In this document: positions 42,055-53,511 of the stretch, piece by piece
How the letters are laid out: each line of letters opens with the position of its first letter
How positions within the stretch are numbered: position 1 is the stretch's first letter
Origin: Acidimicrobiia bacterium
GTDB taxonomy: Bacteria > Acidobacteriota > Vicinamibacteria > Vicinamibacterales > SCN-69-37
Direction of reading: 5' to 3'
Assembly (NCBI GenBank): GCA_016871335.1
Contig: VFZF01000006.1
Coordinates: forward strand, 114,854-178,853
DNA: 64,000 nucleotides
Notes under the pieces: model-generated
What the model saw: the letters and a program-made list of their open reading frames with translations, nothing else
Told to the model about the DNA's origin: nothing
Databases searched by the model: none
Position numbers and translations under genes: made by a program

Positions 42055-42882
42055 GTGCCCATTCCCCGTCTGACCCGGCGTCAGGACCCCATCGTCACAC
42101 GCCTGCGTGAGCTCGCCAGGGGGCGCGAGGCCGGCAGCAACGACGTGCTGCTGGATGGCACGCATGTGCTGCTCGAGGCCCTGAGGGCCGATGTTCCCCT
42201 CGACGTGATCCTGGCAACGACCGACCGGCTTGAGGACACGTCGCCCGAGATGCGCCAACTATGGTCGCTCGCAGCCGCATCCGGGGCCGCCATCTACGAC
42301 GCCACCACGTCCGTGATGGACGCCGCCAGTCCCGTCCGCACGCCGAGCGGCATCGTCGCCCTGGGGGCATGGTCTCCAGCGCCACCTGCCGCTCTGTGGG
42401 AACCAGCCCCTGCGCTTGTGGTGGGCCTGGTGGACGTGCAGGATCCCGGCAATGCGGGCGCCGTCGTGCGCTGCGCCGACGGACTTGATGCCACCGGCGT
42501 CGCGATGCTCGGGTCGACGGCGGATCCCGGCAGCTGGAAGTCGCTGCGGGGCGCCATGGGCAGCACCTTCCGTTTGCCCGTCGCTCGTGGCGGAGTTGGC
42601 GACGTGTTGGCAGACGCACGCACGGCCGGCGTCACCATCGTCGCCACTGTGGCGCGCGACAGTGCTGACGCCGTCGAGCTTCGCGAAGCAGACCTCACCC
42701 AGCCGGTCCTGCTGCTGCTTGGCAACGAGGGCGCAGGCCTCTCTCAGGGCGTCCAGGCAGAGGCCGACGTCCGCGTGTATATCGATATGCGCGCGGGGCT
42801 GGATTCCTTCAACGTGTCGGTCACCGCCGGCTTGCTGCTGTACGAAGCGCGGCGACAGCGTGAGTCCCGAGGCCGGGCATGA
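42055..42882 (+). CDS. TrmH/SpoU-family RNA 2'-O-methyltransferase
   Basis: A 275-residue SPOUT methyltransferase acting on rRNA or tRNA ribose with SAM. An N-terminal L30e-like substrate domain ([25 protein letters not shown]) precedes the knotted catalytic domain with motif 1 [17 protein letters not shown], motif 2 [12 protein letters not shown] and motif 3 [16 protein letters not shown]. The start GTG at 42055 lies 8 nt after TATCCT (42042-42047) and lacks a ribosome-binding sequence, so a leaderless transcript is possible. The stop overlaps rarA (ATGA). Confidence 0.9.
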   Translation: MPIPRLTRRQDPIVTRLRELARGREAGSNDVLLDGTHVLLEALRADVPLDVILATTDRLEDTSPEMRQLWSLAAASGAAIYDATTSVMDAASPVRTPSGIVALGAWSPAPPAALWEPAPALVVGLVDVQDPGNAGAVVRCADGLDATGVAMLGSTADPGSWKSLRGAMGSTFRLPVARGGVGDVLADARTAGVTIVATVARDSADAVELREADLTQPVLLLLGNEGAGLSQGVQAEADVRVYIDMRAGLDSFNVSVTAGLLLYEARRQRESRGRA

Positions 42883-44210
42883 CGACGTCGCTGTTCGACG
42901 ATGAGCCTGGAGTCACGACGGGGACGCCGCTTGCGGAACGGATGCGGCCTCGCACACTCGACGAATACGTCGGACAGACACATCTTGTCGGAGCTGGACA
43001 ACCGCTGCGGCGCGCCATCGACGCCGGGGTGTTGCACTCACTGATTCTCTGGGGGCCACCAGGCACCGGAAAGACCACACTGGCCCGTGTGCTCGCCCAG
43101 GCCAGCGGTGCGGAGTTCGCGGCCTTCAGTGCGGTCACCTCCGGCATCAAGGAGATCAAGGACGTCATCGCTGTCGCCGCGCATACGCGTCGGCGTTCCG
43201 CGCGACGCACGATCTTCTTCGTGGATGAAATCCACCGTTTCAACAAGGCCCAGCAGGACGCGTTCCTGCCGCACATCGAATCCGGCACGGTCGTGCTCGT
43301 AGGGGCAACAACGGAGAATCCGTCGTTTGAGGTCAATTCGGCGCTGCTCTCGCGATCAAAGGTCTACGTCCTTCAACCGCTGACACAAGACGATGTGGTG
43401 ACGATTCTGCGGCGGGCGCTGACAGATCCGGAACGTGGCCTTGGGTCGACTGGTGTGGAGGCAGACGACGAGGGGCTGGCGGCGGTGGCGCGGTATGCCA
43501 ACGGAGATGCACGCGTGGCGCTGAACCTGCTTGAGCAGGTGGTGTCGTCGCTGCCGGCCGCTCCTTCGGGTGGTCCGAGTCGACTGACGGAAGGAATCCT
43601 GAAAGACCTCGTGGATCGCCGCGCGCTGCTCTACGACAAGTCCGGCGAAGAGCACTACAACATCATCTCGGCGCTTCATAAGTCGATTCGCAACAGCGAT
43701 GCAGACGGCGCCGTGTACTGGCTCGCGCGAATGCTCGAAGCGGGTGAAGACCCGATGTATGTCGCGCGTCGGCTGGTGCGATTTGCGTCCGAGGACATCG
43801 GCAATGCGGATCCGCGGGCGCTGCAACTTGCCATTGCTGCAAAGGATGCGACGCACTTTCTCGGCATGCCGGAATGCAACACCGCGCTCGCCCAGCTCGT
43901 GACGTACATGGCCGCAGCGCCGAAGAGCAATGCCGTCTACACGGCTTACAAGGCGGCGGCGCGCGATGCGCTCAACACTGAAGCTGCGCCCGTGCCGCTA
44001 CACCTCCGCAATGCGCCAACGAAGTTGATGAAGGATCTGGCCTACGGCAAGGACTACCAGTACGCGCACGATGCGCCGGATGCCCTCACCGACATGTCGT
44101 CGCTGCCCGACAACCTTGCGGGCCGCGTCTACTACGAGCCCACCGAGCGAGGACTTGAACCCAAGCTTAAAGAAGCACTCGACCGCGCCCGCGCGAAGCG
44201 TCGCCGCTGA
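42879..44210 (+). CDS. rarA: Replication-associated recombination protein RarA (MgsA)
   Basis: A AAA+ clamp-loader-like ATPase that acts at stalled forks. The 443-residue protein has [17 protein letters not shown], Walker [10 protein letters not shown], Walker [11 protein letters not shown], sensor 1 [12 protein letters not shown], Arg finger LLSRSKV, and the C-terminal tetramerisation domain ([19 protein letters not shown]...[14 protein letters not shown]). Length and motifs agree with E. coli RarA. The ATG overlaps the methyltransferase stop by 4 nt. Confidence 0.97.
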   Translation: MTTSLFDDEPGVTTGTPLAERMRPRTLDEYVGQTHLVGAGQPLRRAIDAGVLHSLILWGPPGTGKTTLARVLAQASGAEFAAFSAVTSGIKEIKDVIAVAAHTRRRSARRTIFFVDEIHRFNKAQQDAFLPHIESGTVVLVGATTENPSFEVNSALLSRSKVYVLQPLTQDDVVTILRRALTDPERGLGSTGVEADDEGLAAVARYANGDARVALNLLEQVVSSLPAAPSGGPSRLTEGILKDLVDRRALLYDKSGEEHYNIISALHKSIRNSDADGAVYWLARMLEAGEDPMYVARRLVRFASEDIGNADPRALQLAIAAKDATHFLGMPECNTALAQLVTYMAAAPKSNAVYTAYKAAARDALNTEAAPVPLHLRNAPTKLMKDLAYGKDYQYAHDAPDALTDMSSLPDNLAGRVYYEPTERGLEPKLKEALDRARAKRRR

Positions 44211-44233
44211 GATCAAGTTCTTCACCATGAGGC

Positions 44234-44530
44234 TCATGAAGGGATACCGGCCCCGGCTTGAAACGTGGTCTCCGGCCGCATCACAAGCGGCAGGAACGTG
44301 ACGCCGATTGCCACCTCCCACCAGCCGATGACGCTCACCCACTGCGTCGGCGTGAAGACCGGCATCCAGCCGACGGTGGCTTCCACCAGCGGCCCGGCCG
44401 GCGACAGCCCGAGCGGTTTGAGCTCGCCGACCCAGATGAGAATCACCGCCAGCGAGACCCGCGATGCGGGCACGCCCAGGCGCGCCATGGTGGACGCGAT
44501 GCGCCGATCCAGTTCAGCAAGAGGCGTCAC
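44234..44530 (-). CDS. Short membrane protein resembling a truncated DUF417/YkgB relative
   Basis: A 98-residue reading frame from GTG 44530. SRVSLAVILIWVGELKPLGLSP and VSVIGWWEVAIGVTFLPLV resemble the first half of DUF417/YkgB-type inner-membrane proteins, which are normally about 160-190 residues. Here the frame ends soon after with PETTFQAGAGIPS, so the later helices are missing. It overlaps the end of the decayed dinB-like gene. It is probably truncated; family assignment is tentative. Confidence 0.45.
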   Translation of the reverse strand: MTPLAELDRRIASTMARLGVPASRVSLAVILIWVGELKPLGLSPAGPLVEATVGWMPVFTPTQWVSVIGWWEVAIGVTFLPLVMRPETTFQAGAGIPS

Positions 44531-44993
44531 ACATCCGTCTCAGCAACCGAATCTACCCCGCATGATACAGGTCGTGCGCCCCAGCACCGGAGATGACTTC
44601 AGCGATGGTGAAGGTATGCGACGCGCTCTTCGCGTTCAGGCGTCGAGCCGGCACAGCACGTGCATACGTACGCAGGCGGCTATGCCAGAGACGCAGCAGG
44701 TCAACATCCGCCGTCCACTCCGACTTCGATGGCTCCACCGGCCGTTCGAAGAAGTCCGAACCATCGAGTTCGAACACCGGCACGTCCTTGTGCGTGATGA
44801 GTCGGCATACGCGGTACTTCCAATAGGCCGCGTGCACAACGAGCTCCTTAACGTTGTGACGATCCGGCTGGGGACGCCAGACCGCCTCGGCAGGCGTCAC
44901 ACCCCGCAGCGAGCCCAGGAGATTCGGACCATGTCACGAGCGCGTGTTGAAGGCCAGATCCAGTTGATGCGCGAGGAGGGCTGAAGGTGTCAT
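44514..44993 (-). pseudogene. DinB-family gene with two in-frame nonsense codons
   Basis: Reading one frame from ATG 44993 gives MTPSALLAHQLDLAFNTRS, a TGA (44934-44936), then HGPNLLGSLRGVTPAEAVWR and VKELVVHAAYWKYRVCRLI, through FTIAEVISGAGAHDLYHAG, a TAG (44553-44555), then IRLLRRMCDASC and a TGA at 44514. DinB/YfiT-like four-helix metalloproteins have 'SWHGPNL' and 'HAGQI' at these two places, so a Trp and a Gln codon have each become stops by single transitions. His residues of the metal site are still present. It overlaps the Cdd1-like gene upstream by 4 nt. Confidence 0.8.
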
Positions 44994-45193
44994 CGACCCA
45001 GTCTCGCTGTCCGGCTTTTGGTGTAGTGCCACCAGGGTTGTGGCTTCTCGACATTCATGCACTTGGTCACCGAGATGAAACAGTCCAACAGACCCGGGTC
45101 CTGCCCCGCTAGTTGTTGCGGCGTCGAGTACCCGAGCAGGCGCAGGTCCGTCAGGCGCGTGACTTTGGATCGGACGACTTTGGCGGGATTCAT
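44990..45193 (-). pseudogene. Internally deleted Cdd1-like helix-hairpin-helix gene
   Basis: A 67-residue frame from ATG 45193: MNPAKVVRSKVTRLTDL, then RLLGYSTPQQLAGQDP, then GLLDCFISVTKCMNVEKPQP and WWHYT. Cdd1/'pathogenicity locus' HhH proteins have the same blocks in the same order, but with the hairpin 'PNIG.A...D' after TDL and about 18 residues ('LYERLC..TGVRHDPC') after the DP. Both segments are missing here in frame, so the DNA-binding hairpin is gone. The stop overlaps the dinB-like start (ATGA), showing the two were once an operon. It might still be translated. Confidence 0.6.
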
Positions 45194-45294
45194 GACGTTG
45201 TCGAACAATCGAACGTGGCGACGCTGGTTGCAAGCGTATCTGCCCGAAGACGGGACGGCCGGTGGTATGCTCCCGGCCCAAGGAGATCCCCACC

Positions 45295-45783
45295 ATGAGT
45301 CTTCGCCGCCGTCTGCTGCTCGTCGCCCCGGTTGTTCTCGCCTCCGTGTCGTTTGCCGCATGCGCCGTCCCAGGCCCAGCCGAACCGCCGCCAGCGGAAG
45401 CGCCCGTGCGCCAGTACCTCGAGCCACGGACGGCCGCCGATACAACGCTTCCGCCCTTCAGTGGCGCCGTGCTGACCGGTAACACGCTCTACCTCTCTGG
45501 GCACATCGGCGTGGACGATCAACAGCGGGTGCCGGACACCGCTGAAGCCGAGGCCGCCGCAGTACTCGATCAATTTCAGGCCACGCTCAAGTTGGCCGGT
45601 ATGACGATGGACGACCTCGTGTTTGTGCAGGTGTTCTGCTCCGACGTGGCCCACTACGCCGCGTGGAACACCGTGTATCGGAAGTACTTCCAGAAGGAGT
45701 TCCCCGCGCGGGCGTTCATCGGCTCAGGGAAGCTGCTGTTTGACGCGCGGTTTGAACTGCAGGGGATCGCGGTGCGCCGGTAG
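45295..45783 (+). CDS. RidA/YjgF-family putative lipoprotein
   Basis: A 162-residue protein with a lipoprotein-type signal (MSLRRRLLLVAPVVLASVSFAAC, Cys23) and a Pro/Glu-rich linker before a RidA domain: FSGAVLTGNTLYLSGHIGVD, LDQFQATLKLAGMTMDDLVFVQVF, YRKYFQKEFPARAFIGSG and the end LQGIAVRR. The Arg of PAR matches catalytic Arg105 of E. coli RidA. RidA deaminates reactive enamine/imine intermediates in the cytoplasm; an exported form is less usual and its substrate is unknown. ATG at 45295 has AAGGAG 9 nt upstream and TATGCT (45266-45271) as a likely -10. Confidence 0.85.
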   Translation: MSLRRRLLLVAPVVLASVSFAACAVPGPAEPPPAEAPVRQYLEPRTAADTTLPPFSGAVLTGNTLYLSGHIGVDDQQRVPDTAEAEAAAVLDQFQATLKLAGMTMDDLVFVQVFCSDVAHYAAWNTVYRKYFQKEFPARAFIGSGKLLFDARFELQGIAVRR

Positions 45784-45864
45784 CCGCGGTGCAGGTCGCA
45801 AGCGCGGCCGCCACGCCACTTCCTGCAGTCAGCTGTCGGCTGCATGCCGAGTTGGGCAGCACGT

Positions 45865-46179
45865 TCACACAGCAGGATCCCCACCTCGACTCGTGTGCCA
45901 GAGGGACAGCACCTGGATCGATCGAGGCGGACCATCAACACAGCGGCAATAGAAGTGGTACCTGACGCGGCTCAAGAGTACCCGCCGAACTCCGGCGAGT
46001 TTGACGTTTCGTGCCGCGGCTCCGATTTCTGGCTGCAGGGCAATGAGTTGGAGCGCCTATTCGAGTTCCTGACGGAGCGCGTCCGGGGCCAGCGGGCGGT
46101 TCGCCCGCCACCACAGCGTAGTCGGCTCGGTCTGCGCCGAGGCCCGGCGAGTGCAATCAGCGGAAAGAGGCGCGGTCAC
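45865..46179 (-). pseudogene. ParE/RelE-type toxin gene interrupted by an amber codon
   Basis: From GTG 46179, directly after the antitoxin-like stop, the frame encodes VTAPLSADCTRRASAQTEPT, then TLWWRANRPLAPDALRQELE, a TAG (46057-46059), then ALQLIALQPEIGAAARNVKL, AGVRRVLLSRVRYHFYCR and IQVLSLWHTSRGGDPAV, ending TGA at 45865. WWR.NRP.AP, PEIG and RRVLLSRVRYH.YYR are the ParE toxin blocks, in one frame. A single base change (probably Glu GAG to TAG) therefore inactivates it. The uninterrupted length would be 104 residues, normal for ParE. Confidence 0.78.
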
Positions 46180-46311
46180 TCACCGCGTCCGAAGCCTGTG
46201 CAGCACCTCGGCTGCCGGCACGAGGTCGCCGCGGTCCGCCTCGCCAATGGCGGCGAGGAGTTCGGCCTCGGCGGTGGCGTCGAGAGTGAACGTCTCGTCG
46301 GCGTCGCGAGT
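46180..46311 (-). pseudogene. ParD-like antitoxin remnant
   Basis: Open frame after an in-frame TAG (46312-46314): TRDADETFTLDATAEAELLA, then AIGEADRGDLVPAAEVLHRL and RTR, ending TGA at 46180. 'LLAAI.EADRG..V.A.EVL.RLR' is the C-terminal toxin-binding pattern of ParD/addiction-module antitoxins. No ATG, GTG or TTG start is present upstream in frame before the TAG, so the start codon appears lost. The toxin GTG follows its stop immediately, as expected for this pair. Confidence 0.6.
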
Positions 46312-46317
46312 CTACCG

Positions 46318-46576
46318 CCGATCCGTTTCGGATTGGATTTGGTCCGCCCAACTAGTATCGGAGTAGACCGCCAAACGGCCCCCCGCAGCTATCCACGGAT
46401 GCAGCCAGGCTCGCGCTCCCTCCAACTCATAGACCCAGCGCATGACGCGCAGCAAATGCTCAGCAGCTGCAAGCCGTTGGCTGCCATAGGCTTGGCGCCG
46501 TCGGCCGGCCAGGCCTGGACGTGTATGGCTGTAGCGGCTTCGCAGCCATCCACGGCAGTGGAAGGCCACAGAACCC
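46318..46576. other. Intergenic stretch between the toxin-antitoxin remnant and mutL
   Basis: About 260 nt. A minus-strand frame (46312-46569) contains LLRVMRWVYELEGARAWLHP, vaguely like a Xre/MbcA-type antitoxin C-terminus, but no start, domain or partner supports it. Otherwise I see no gene or RNA here. It is likely decayed DNA. Confidence 0.4.
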
Positions 46577-46594
46577 TCCGTGCCTCCCTGTTAA
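46577..46594. repeat. Dispersed short repeat, copy 5
   Basis: TCCGTGCCTCCCTGTTAA, the repeat in reverse orientation; its last bases form the mutL stop codon (TAA on the minus strand). Confidence 0.6.
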
Positions 46595-48375
46595 ATCCGC
46601 TCGAAGGTGCGCTCGATCTCTCTCCGCGTCAGCCGCAACACCACCGGACGCCCATGGGGACACACAGTCGAATGCGACGTGCGTCGCAACTCGTCAAGCA
46701 GATACTGCATCTTCTCGCGCGTGAGCGGATCGTTCGCCTTCACCGCCGCATGACACGCCATCGTCGCCGCCATCTGGCGCAGGGCGATATCAACACTGGC
46801 ACCCGGGGACAGTCCATCGAGGTCGGACGCCACAGCGCGGAGCGCGGCATCCACCTGCTTCCAGTCGAGCAGCGCCGGGACGGCCGTGATGCGCAGGCTG
46901 GTGCCGCCAAAGTCCTCACACTCGAAGCCGAGTTTCTCGAGCTCGGCCGTGTGCGAGAGCAACGTCTGATGTTCGCCAGACGACAACTCGAGCACGACAG
47001 GTGTCAGCAACGGCTGCACTTCGACCTTCCCCGTCGTCAATCGCTCCGCAATCTGCTCGAACAGAATCCGCTCATGCGCGACGTGCTGATCGATGATCGC
47101 AATCCCCTCATCGTCCACCGCCAGGATGAACGTGTTGCGGAACTGACCAAGCGGCGTGAGGGGCTTGATCAGGGACTGGACGGTTTCCTGGCCGCCCGAA
47201 AGACTCAGACGGGTAGGTGGCGCAGGTGGTGTGGGAAAGGTTGAGTAGGGTTGGGTGGGGTTGGGTGAGGTTGGGTACGGTTGTGTCTCCAACATCCCCT
47301 GACCGAAGCTCCAGGCCAGCGAGGTGCCGAGGGGCTGCGGAGCCTGGACCACGCCGGGAGACAACACCAGTTCCGGCACGCCGCCGTGCCCCAGCGCGTC
47401 GATCAGGGCCCGGCGCAACACTTCGTGCACAAGACTTTGATCCAGAAACCGTACTTCGGCCTTGGTCGGATGGACGTTGACGTCTACCCGGTCGGGCGGT
47501 ACTTCAATGAAGAGGTGGACTTCGGGGCTGCGTTCCTTGATCGTGGCCACGCTGTAGGCCGCCGAGATCGCATGGGCAATCGTGCGGTCCTTTACAAGGC
47601 GACGATTGACGAAGACGTGCTGGGGACCACGCACCGGCCCCTGCTCGGCAAGGGCGGCGATGAAGCCCGAGACGCTCATCCCAGCCGCCTGCTTGCGGAC
47701 GGGCACCAGGTCCGGACGGTCGCCGTAGATCTGATAGAACCGTTCCTCACTCGACCCGGCGGGCGGCGCTTCGATGAGCAGACGATCGCGACTTCGAAGC
47801 GTGAAGCCGACCTCCGGATACCCCAGCGCCATCTGCGTGACGAGCCGCGAGATCTGCGCGGACTCTGCGGTATCCGCTTTCAGAAACTTCCGCCGGGCAG
47901 GCAGGTTGTAGAACAACTCCCCCACCTCGATGAGTGTGCCCTCTGGCGCACCCACTTCCCGGTCGGACACCACGTGACCGGCGTCAATGCGAATTTCGGT
48001 TCCACTCAGCGCGCCTCGTTCGCGCGTGCGCAGCCGGAATTGTGAGACGGACGCAATCGACGGCAACGCCTCACCCCGAAACCCCAGGGTGAGAATCGCC
48101 GCCAAATCATTCGCCTCACGTATCTTGCTCGTGGCATGCCGTTCAACAGCAAGCCGCGCATCCTCAGTCGACATCCCCAGTCCGTCATCCTCGACCGAGA
48201 TCAGCTTCTTGCCGCCGAACTCCACCGTGATGGCGATACGGGTCGCCTCCGCGTCAATCGCGTTCTCAACCAGCTCCTTGACGACGGATGCGGGACGTTC
48301 GACGACCTCACCGGCCGCGATCTGGTTCGCCAGTTCCGGCGGGAGCCGGCGGATGCGCGCTGAGGGGCTGGTCAT
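46591..48375 (-). CDS. mutL: DNA mismatch repair protein MutL
   Basis: MutL couples MutS mismatch recognition to strand removal. The 594-residue protein has the N-terminal GHKL ATPase (ELVENAIDAEATRI, DDGLGMS, TLGFRGEALPSIASV), a proline-rich linker (about residues 355-395), and a C-terminal dimerisation domain. The endonuclease motif is DQHVAHERILFE (consensus DQHAxxExxxxE with Ala to Val), accompanied by ACHAAVKA and CPHGRP, so it is probably a nicking-type MutL. The linker is encoded by five tandem 10-bp repeats (47239-47288). ATG at 48375 begins MTSPSARIRRLPPELA; a longer frame to 48396 lacks support. Confidence 0.96.
   Translation of the reverse strand: MTSPSARIRRLPPELANQIAAGEVVERPASVVKELVENAIDAEATRIAITVEFGGKKLISVEDDGLGMSTEDARLAVERHATSKIREANDLAAILTLGFRGEALPSIASVSQFRLRTRERGALSGTEIRIDAGHVVSDREVGAPEGTLIEVGELFYNLPARRKFLKADTAESAQISRLVTQMALGYPEVGFTLRSRDRLLIEAPPAGSSEERFYQIYGDRPDLVPVRKQAAGMSVSGFIAALAEQGPVRGPQHVFVNRRLVKDRTIAHAISAAYSVATIKERSPEVHLFIEVPPDRVDVNVHPTKAEVRFLDQSLVHEVLRRALIDALGHGGVPELVLSPGVVQAPQPLGTSLAWSFGQGMLETQPYPTSPNPTQPYSTFPTPPAPPTRLSLSGGQETVQSLIKPLTPLGQFRNTFILAVDDEGIAIIDQHVAHERILFEQIAERLTTGKVEVQPLLTPVVLELSSGEHQTLLSHTAELEKLGFECEDFGGTSLRITAVPALLDWKQVDAALRAVASDLDGLSPGASVDIALRQMAATMACHAAVKANDPLTREKMQYLLDELRRTSHSTVCPHGRPVVLRLTRREIERTFERI
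47239..47288. repeat. Five tandem 10-bp repeats inside mutL
   Basis: Units GGTTGAGTAG, GGTTGGGTGG, GGTTGGGTGA, GGTTGGGTAC and GGTTGTGTCT are head to tail on the plus strand. They encode part of the MutL linker (QPYPTSPNPTQPYSTFP) on the minus strand. The unit length is not a multiple of three, so gain or loss of one unit would frameshift mutL. Confidence 0.85.
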
Positions 48376-48392
48376 GCTGGTGTCGCCGCAAC

Positions 48393-48441
48393 CCACAGGG
48401 GGACACGGAGGCGAAGAGCGGGTCTCCGTGTCTCCCTGTGC
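48393..48441. repeat. Dispersed short repeat, copy 6 (inverted pair)
   Basis: CACAGGGGGACACGGAGG (left arm from about 48394) and CTCCGTGTCTCCCTGTG (right arm to about 48440) face each other between the mutL start and the ppdK stop. They can pair as an imperfect hairpin with a loop of roughly 14 nt and may terminate ppdK transcription. Confidence 0.6.
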
Positions 48442-48445
48442 ATCC

Positions 48446-51271
<2,826 letters not shown>

Positions 51272-51285
51272 CGCGATGTACTCCG

Positions 51286-53511
51286 TTATTCCGCCGCTAC
51301 GATCTCGGAGATATCCCCGAGTTGTAAGATCAACCGCTCCAACCGCTTCATCAATTGCAACCGTGCCTGGCGAAGTGCGGGGTCTTCAGCCATCACGAAT
51401 ACATCCGTAAAACACTTCGCCACCGCCGGCTCGAACTTCGCGGCTTCCTGATACGCCTCGCGATAACCGCTGCCGGTCGCGACCGCGCGATCAATCACCG
51501 GGCCGCGCGTCTCAATCTCCGCCAGCAGCGCCAGTTCGGCGGGTTCCACCAGGGCGCCCCGTTCGGCGTCACCCGCGTCTGCCGAGCCATCTTTCGCGAT
51601 ATTCCGCACACGCTTGAACAGCGTGGCCAACTGCCGGAAGGACTCGGACGAGGCCACGTCCGGCAGGGCCTGCACGTTCGCCTCCAGATCCCGAACCGGA
51701 CGAGTCGTGCCGGATGCCAGCACCGCGCGCGCGTTGCGACGATCGGCACCACGCGCCACGAGCACGTACTCCAGTCGCTCACGGAGGAACGCGGTCAGAT
51801 CCGTCCACGCGGCCTCGCTCATGACGTGGTCATCGCTGCCATCGCCATACCCCTTCACCGCCCGTTTGATGAGCGAGTCGAGGGTCGGCCTCACGGTCAG
51901 GCCCGTGAGCGGCTCGAGGTCGAGCAGGATCCGCAACACGCCGTGAGCGGCACGACGCAATCCAAACGGGTCTCGCGATCCCGTCGGCCGTTCCCCGGCA
52001 TGGAACAGGCCAGCGATGGTGTCGAGTTTGTCGGCCAGCGACACAGCCGCCCAGGTCACGGCGCCGGCGCCCAGGTGCCCAATGCCTTGATTGGCCGTGG
52101 CTTCGACACTGACCGGCTGGTAGTGGTGGTAGATCGCTTTCCAGACGGCTTCCGGCGCGCCGCTTTCGCGCGCGTAGATGCCGCCCATCACCCCTTGCAG
52201 TTCGGTGAACTCGCGCACCATATCGGTCGCGAGGTCGGCCTTGGCCAGCCGCCCGGCCTCTTCCGCCTGCGCGGCGACTTCCGCCGACTGGCCGAACACG
52301 TCACTCGCGATCCAGGCCGCCAACGCGGCGATCCGATCCGCCTTCGCGCGATACGACCCGAGCTTTTTGTGGAACGTCAGGGTCTCAAGTCGCGGCAACC
52401 GGGCCGCCAGGCCCACCTTGCGATCCGATGCCCAGAAGAACCGCGCGTCACGTAGGCGAGCCGTGACCACCCGTTCGGCGTTCTCCGCGATACCCTTGGT
52501 GTTGGTCCCCTGCGTATTGGTCACGGCCAGGAACGCCGGCAGCAGCCGCCCTTCCTGCCCCACCACCGGGAAGAAATGCTGATGATGGATCAGCGTTGTC
52601 GTCAACACTTCCGCCGGCAGCGAGAGGAACTCGGCCGCAAACGCCCCGGCTACCACACCCGGATACTCGACCAGGTCCGGCACTTCCTCGAGAAGCGCCT
52701 CGGCCTGCGCCGACTGATGCAGCAACATGCGGCCGCCGAGTTTGCGCGCCTGACCATCGAGTTCACGAATGATGCGGTCCTTGCGCTCGATGCGCGAGAG
52801 GAACACAAAGTGTTCCGCGAGCTTCTTCTTGTACTCGTCGAACCCGCGCACTTTGATGGCGCGGCCGGCCCGGCCGCTCGACGCGAGCACCCGGTGTCCA
52901 TACGTCACGGCCCCGGAGGTCACATCCTGCACCCGGACGCTGGCCGCCAGACTCGTGCGCGAAATCGTGTACGGCACCACACGCCCGCCGTACAGAAACA
53001 GCAGCCAGCGCACGGGACGTCCGAACACCAGTTCACCGCGCCCGTCGTGCAGTTCCGCATCCCAATGCATCTGCTTCGGGAACGGCAACGTGCGCAGCAC
53101 CTGCGTCAGCACATCCGGCAACACATCCACGGTCGCGCGGCCGCGGGTCTTCTTCTCGAACGTGAGGTAGCGGCCCTTGGCTGTCTCCACCTGGGTCAGC
53201 GCCGCAAACTCGACGCCGTTCTTCTTCGCAAAACCGAGCGCGGCCGGCGTCGGCATGCCGTCAGGCCCGAATGCCGCTGAGACCGGAGGTCCGGTCAGGG
53301 TCTCGTCACGGTCCTCCTGCCGATCGGTCAGCGCGGGCACACACGCCGCCAGACGGCGCGGCGTCGCGTGTACTTCGATCGACTCGGTGTTCGGCAACTG
53401 ATGGTCGTGCAGCGCCTTCCGCAACGTCTCGGACAGCTGCTGCGTCAGCGTGGGCAGCCACGACGCCGGCAATTCTTCCAGGCCCAGTTCGATGAGGAGT
53501 TCACGATCCAT
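51286..53511 (-). CDS. glyS: Glycyl-tRNA synthetase beta subunit
   Basis: Beta subunit of the alpha2beta2 bacterial GlyRS, which binds tRNA. The protein is 741 residues. It starts [20 protein letters not shown], and has [48 protein letters not shown] and the HD-like/anticodon-binding C-terminus ending in [17 protein letters not shown]...LGDISEI. ATG at 53511 has GGGGGAG upstream and overlaps glyQ by 11 nt. It has the expected order glyQ-glyS and lies 14 nt upstream of ppdK. Confidence 0.97.
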   Translation of the reverse strand: MDRELLIELGLEELPASWLPTLTQQLSETLRKALHDHQLPNTESIEVHATPRRLAACVPALTDRQEDRDETLTGPPVSAAFGPDGMPTPAALGFAKKNGVEFAALTQVETAKGRYLTFEKKTRGRATVDVLPDVLTQVLRTLPFPKQMHWDAELHDGRGELVFGRPVRWLLFLYGGRVVPYTISRTSLAASVRVQDVTSGAVTYGHRVLASSGRAGRAIKVRGFDEYKKKLAEHFVFLSRIERKDRIIRELDGQARKLGGRMLLHQSAQAEALLEEVPDLVEYPGVVAGAFAAEFLSLPAEVLTTTLIHHQHFFPVVGQEGRLLPAFLAVTNTQGTNTKGIAENAERVVTARLRDARFFWASDRKVGLAARLPRLETLTFHKKLGSYRAKADRIAALAAWIASDVFGQSAEVAAQAEEAGRLAKADLATDMVREFTELQGVMGGIYARESGAPEAVWKAIYHHYQPVSVEATANQGIGHLGAGAVTWAAVSLADKLDTIAGLFHAGERPTGSRDPFGLRRAAHGVLRILLDLEPLTGLTVRPTLDSLIKRAVKGYGDGSDDHVMSEAAWTDLTAFLRERLEYVLVARGADRRNARAVLASGTTRPVRDLEANVQALPDVASSESFRQLATLFKRVRNIAKDGSADAGDAERGALVEPAELALLAEIETRGPVIDRAVATGSGYREAYQEAAKFEPAVAKCFTDVFVMAEDPALRQARLQLMKRLERLILQLGDISEIVAAE

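Noticed and set aside
46312..46569. Possible Xre/MbcA-type antitoxin C-terminus on the minus strand
   Set aside because: Only a weak likeness in LLRVMRWVYELEGARAWLHP, no start or partner, and a broken ParDE pair next to it already explains decayed DNA here.
45844..47244. Plus-strand open frame of 466 codons across the toxin remnant and mutL
   Set aside because: The opposite strand carries clear ParE-like and MutL sequence; the plus-strand translation has no recognisable domain.
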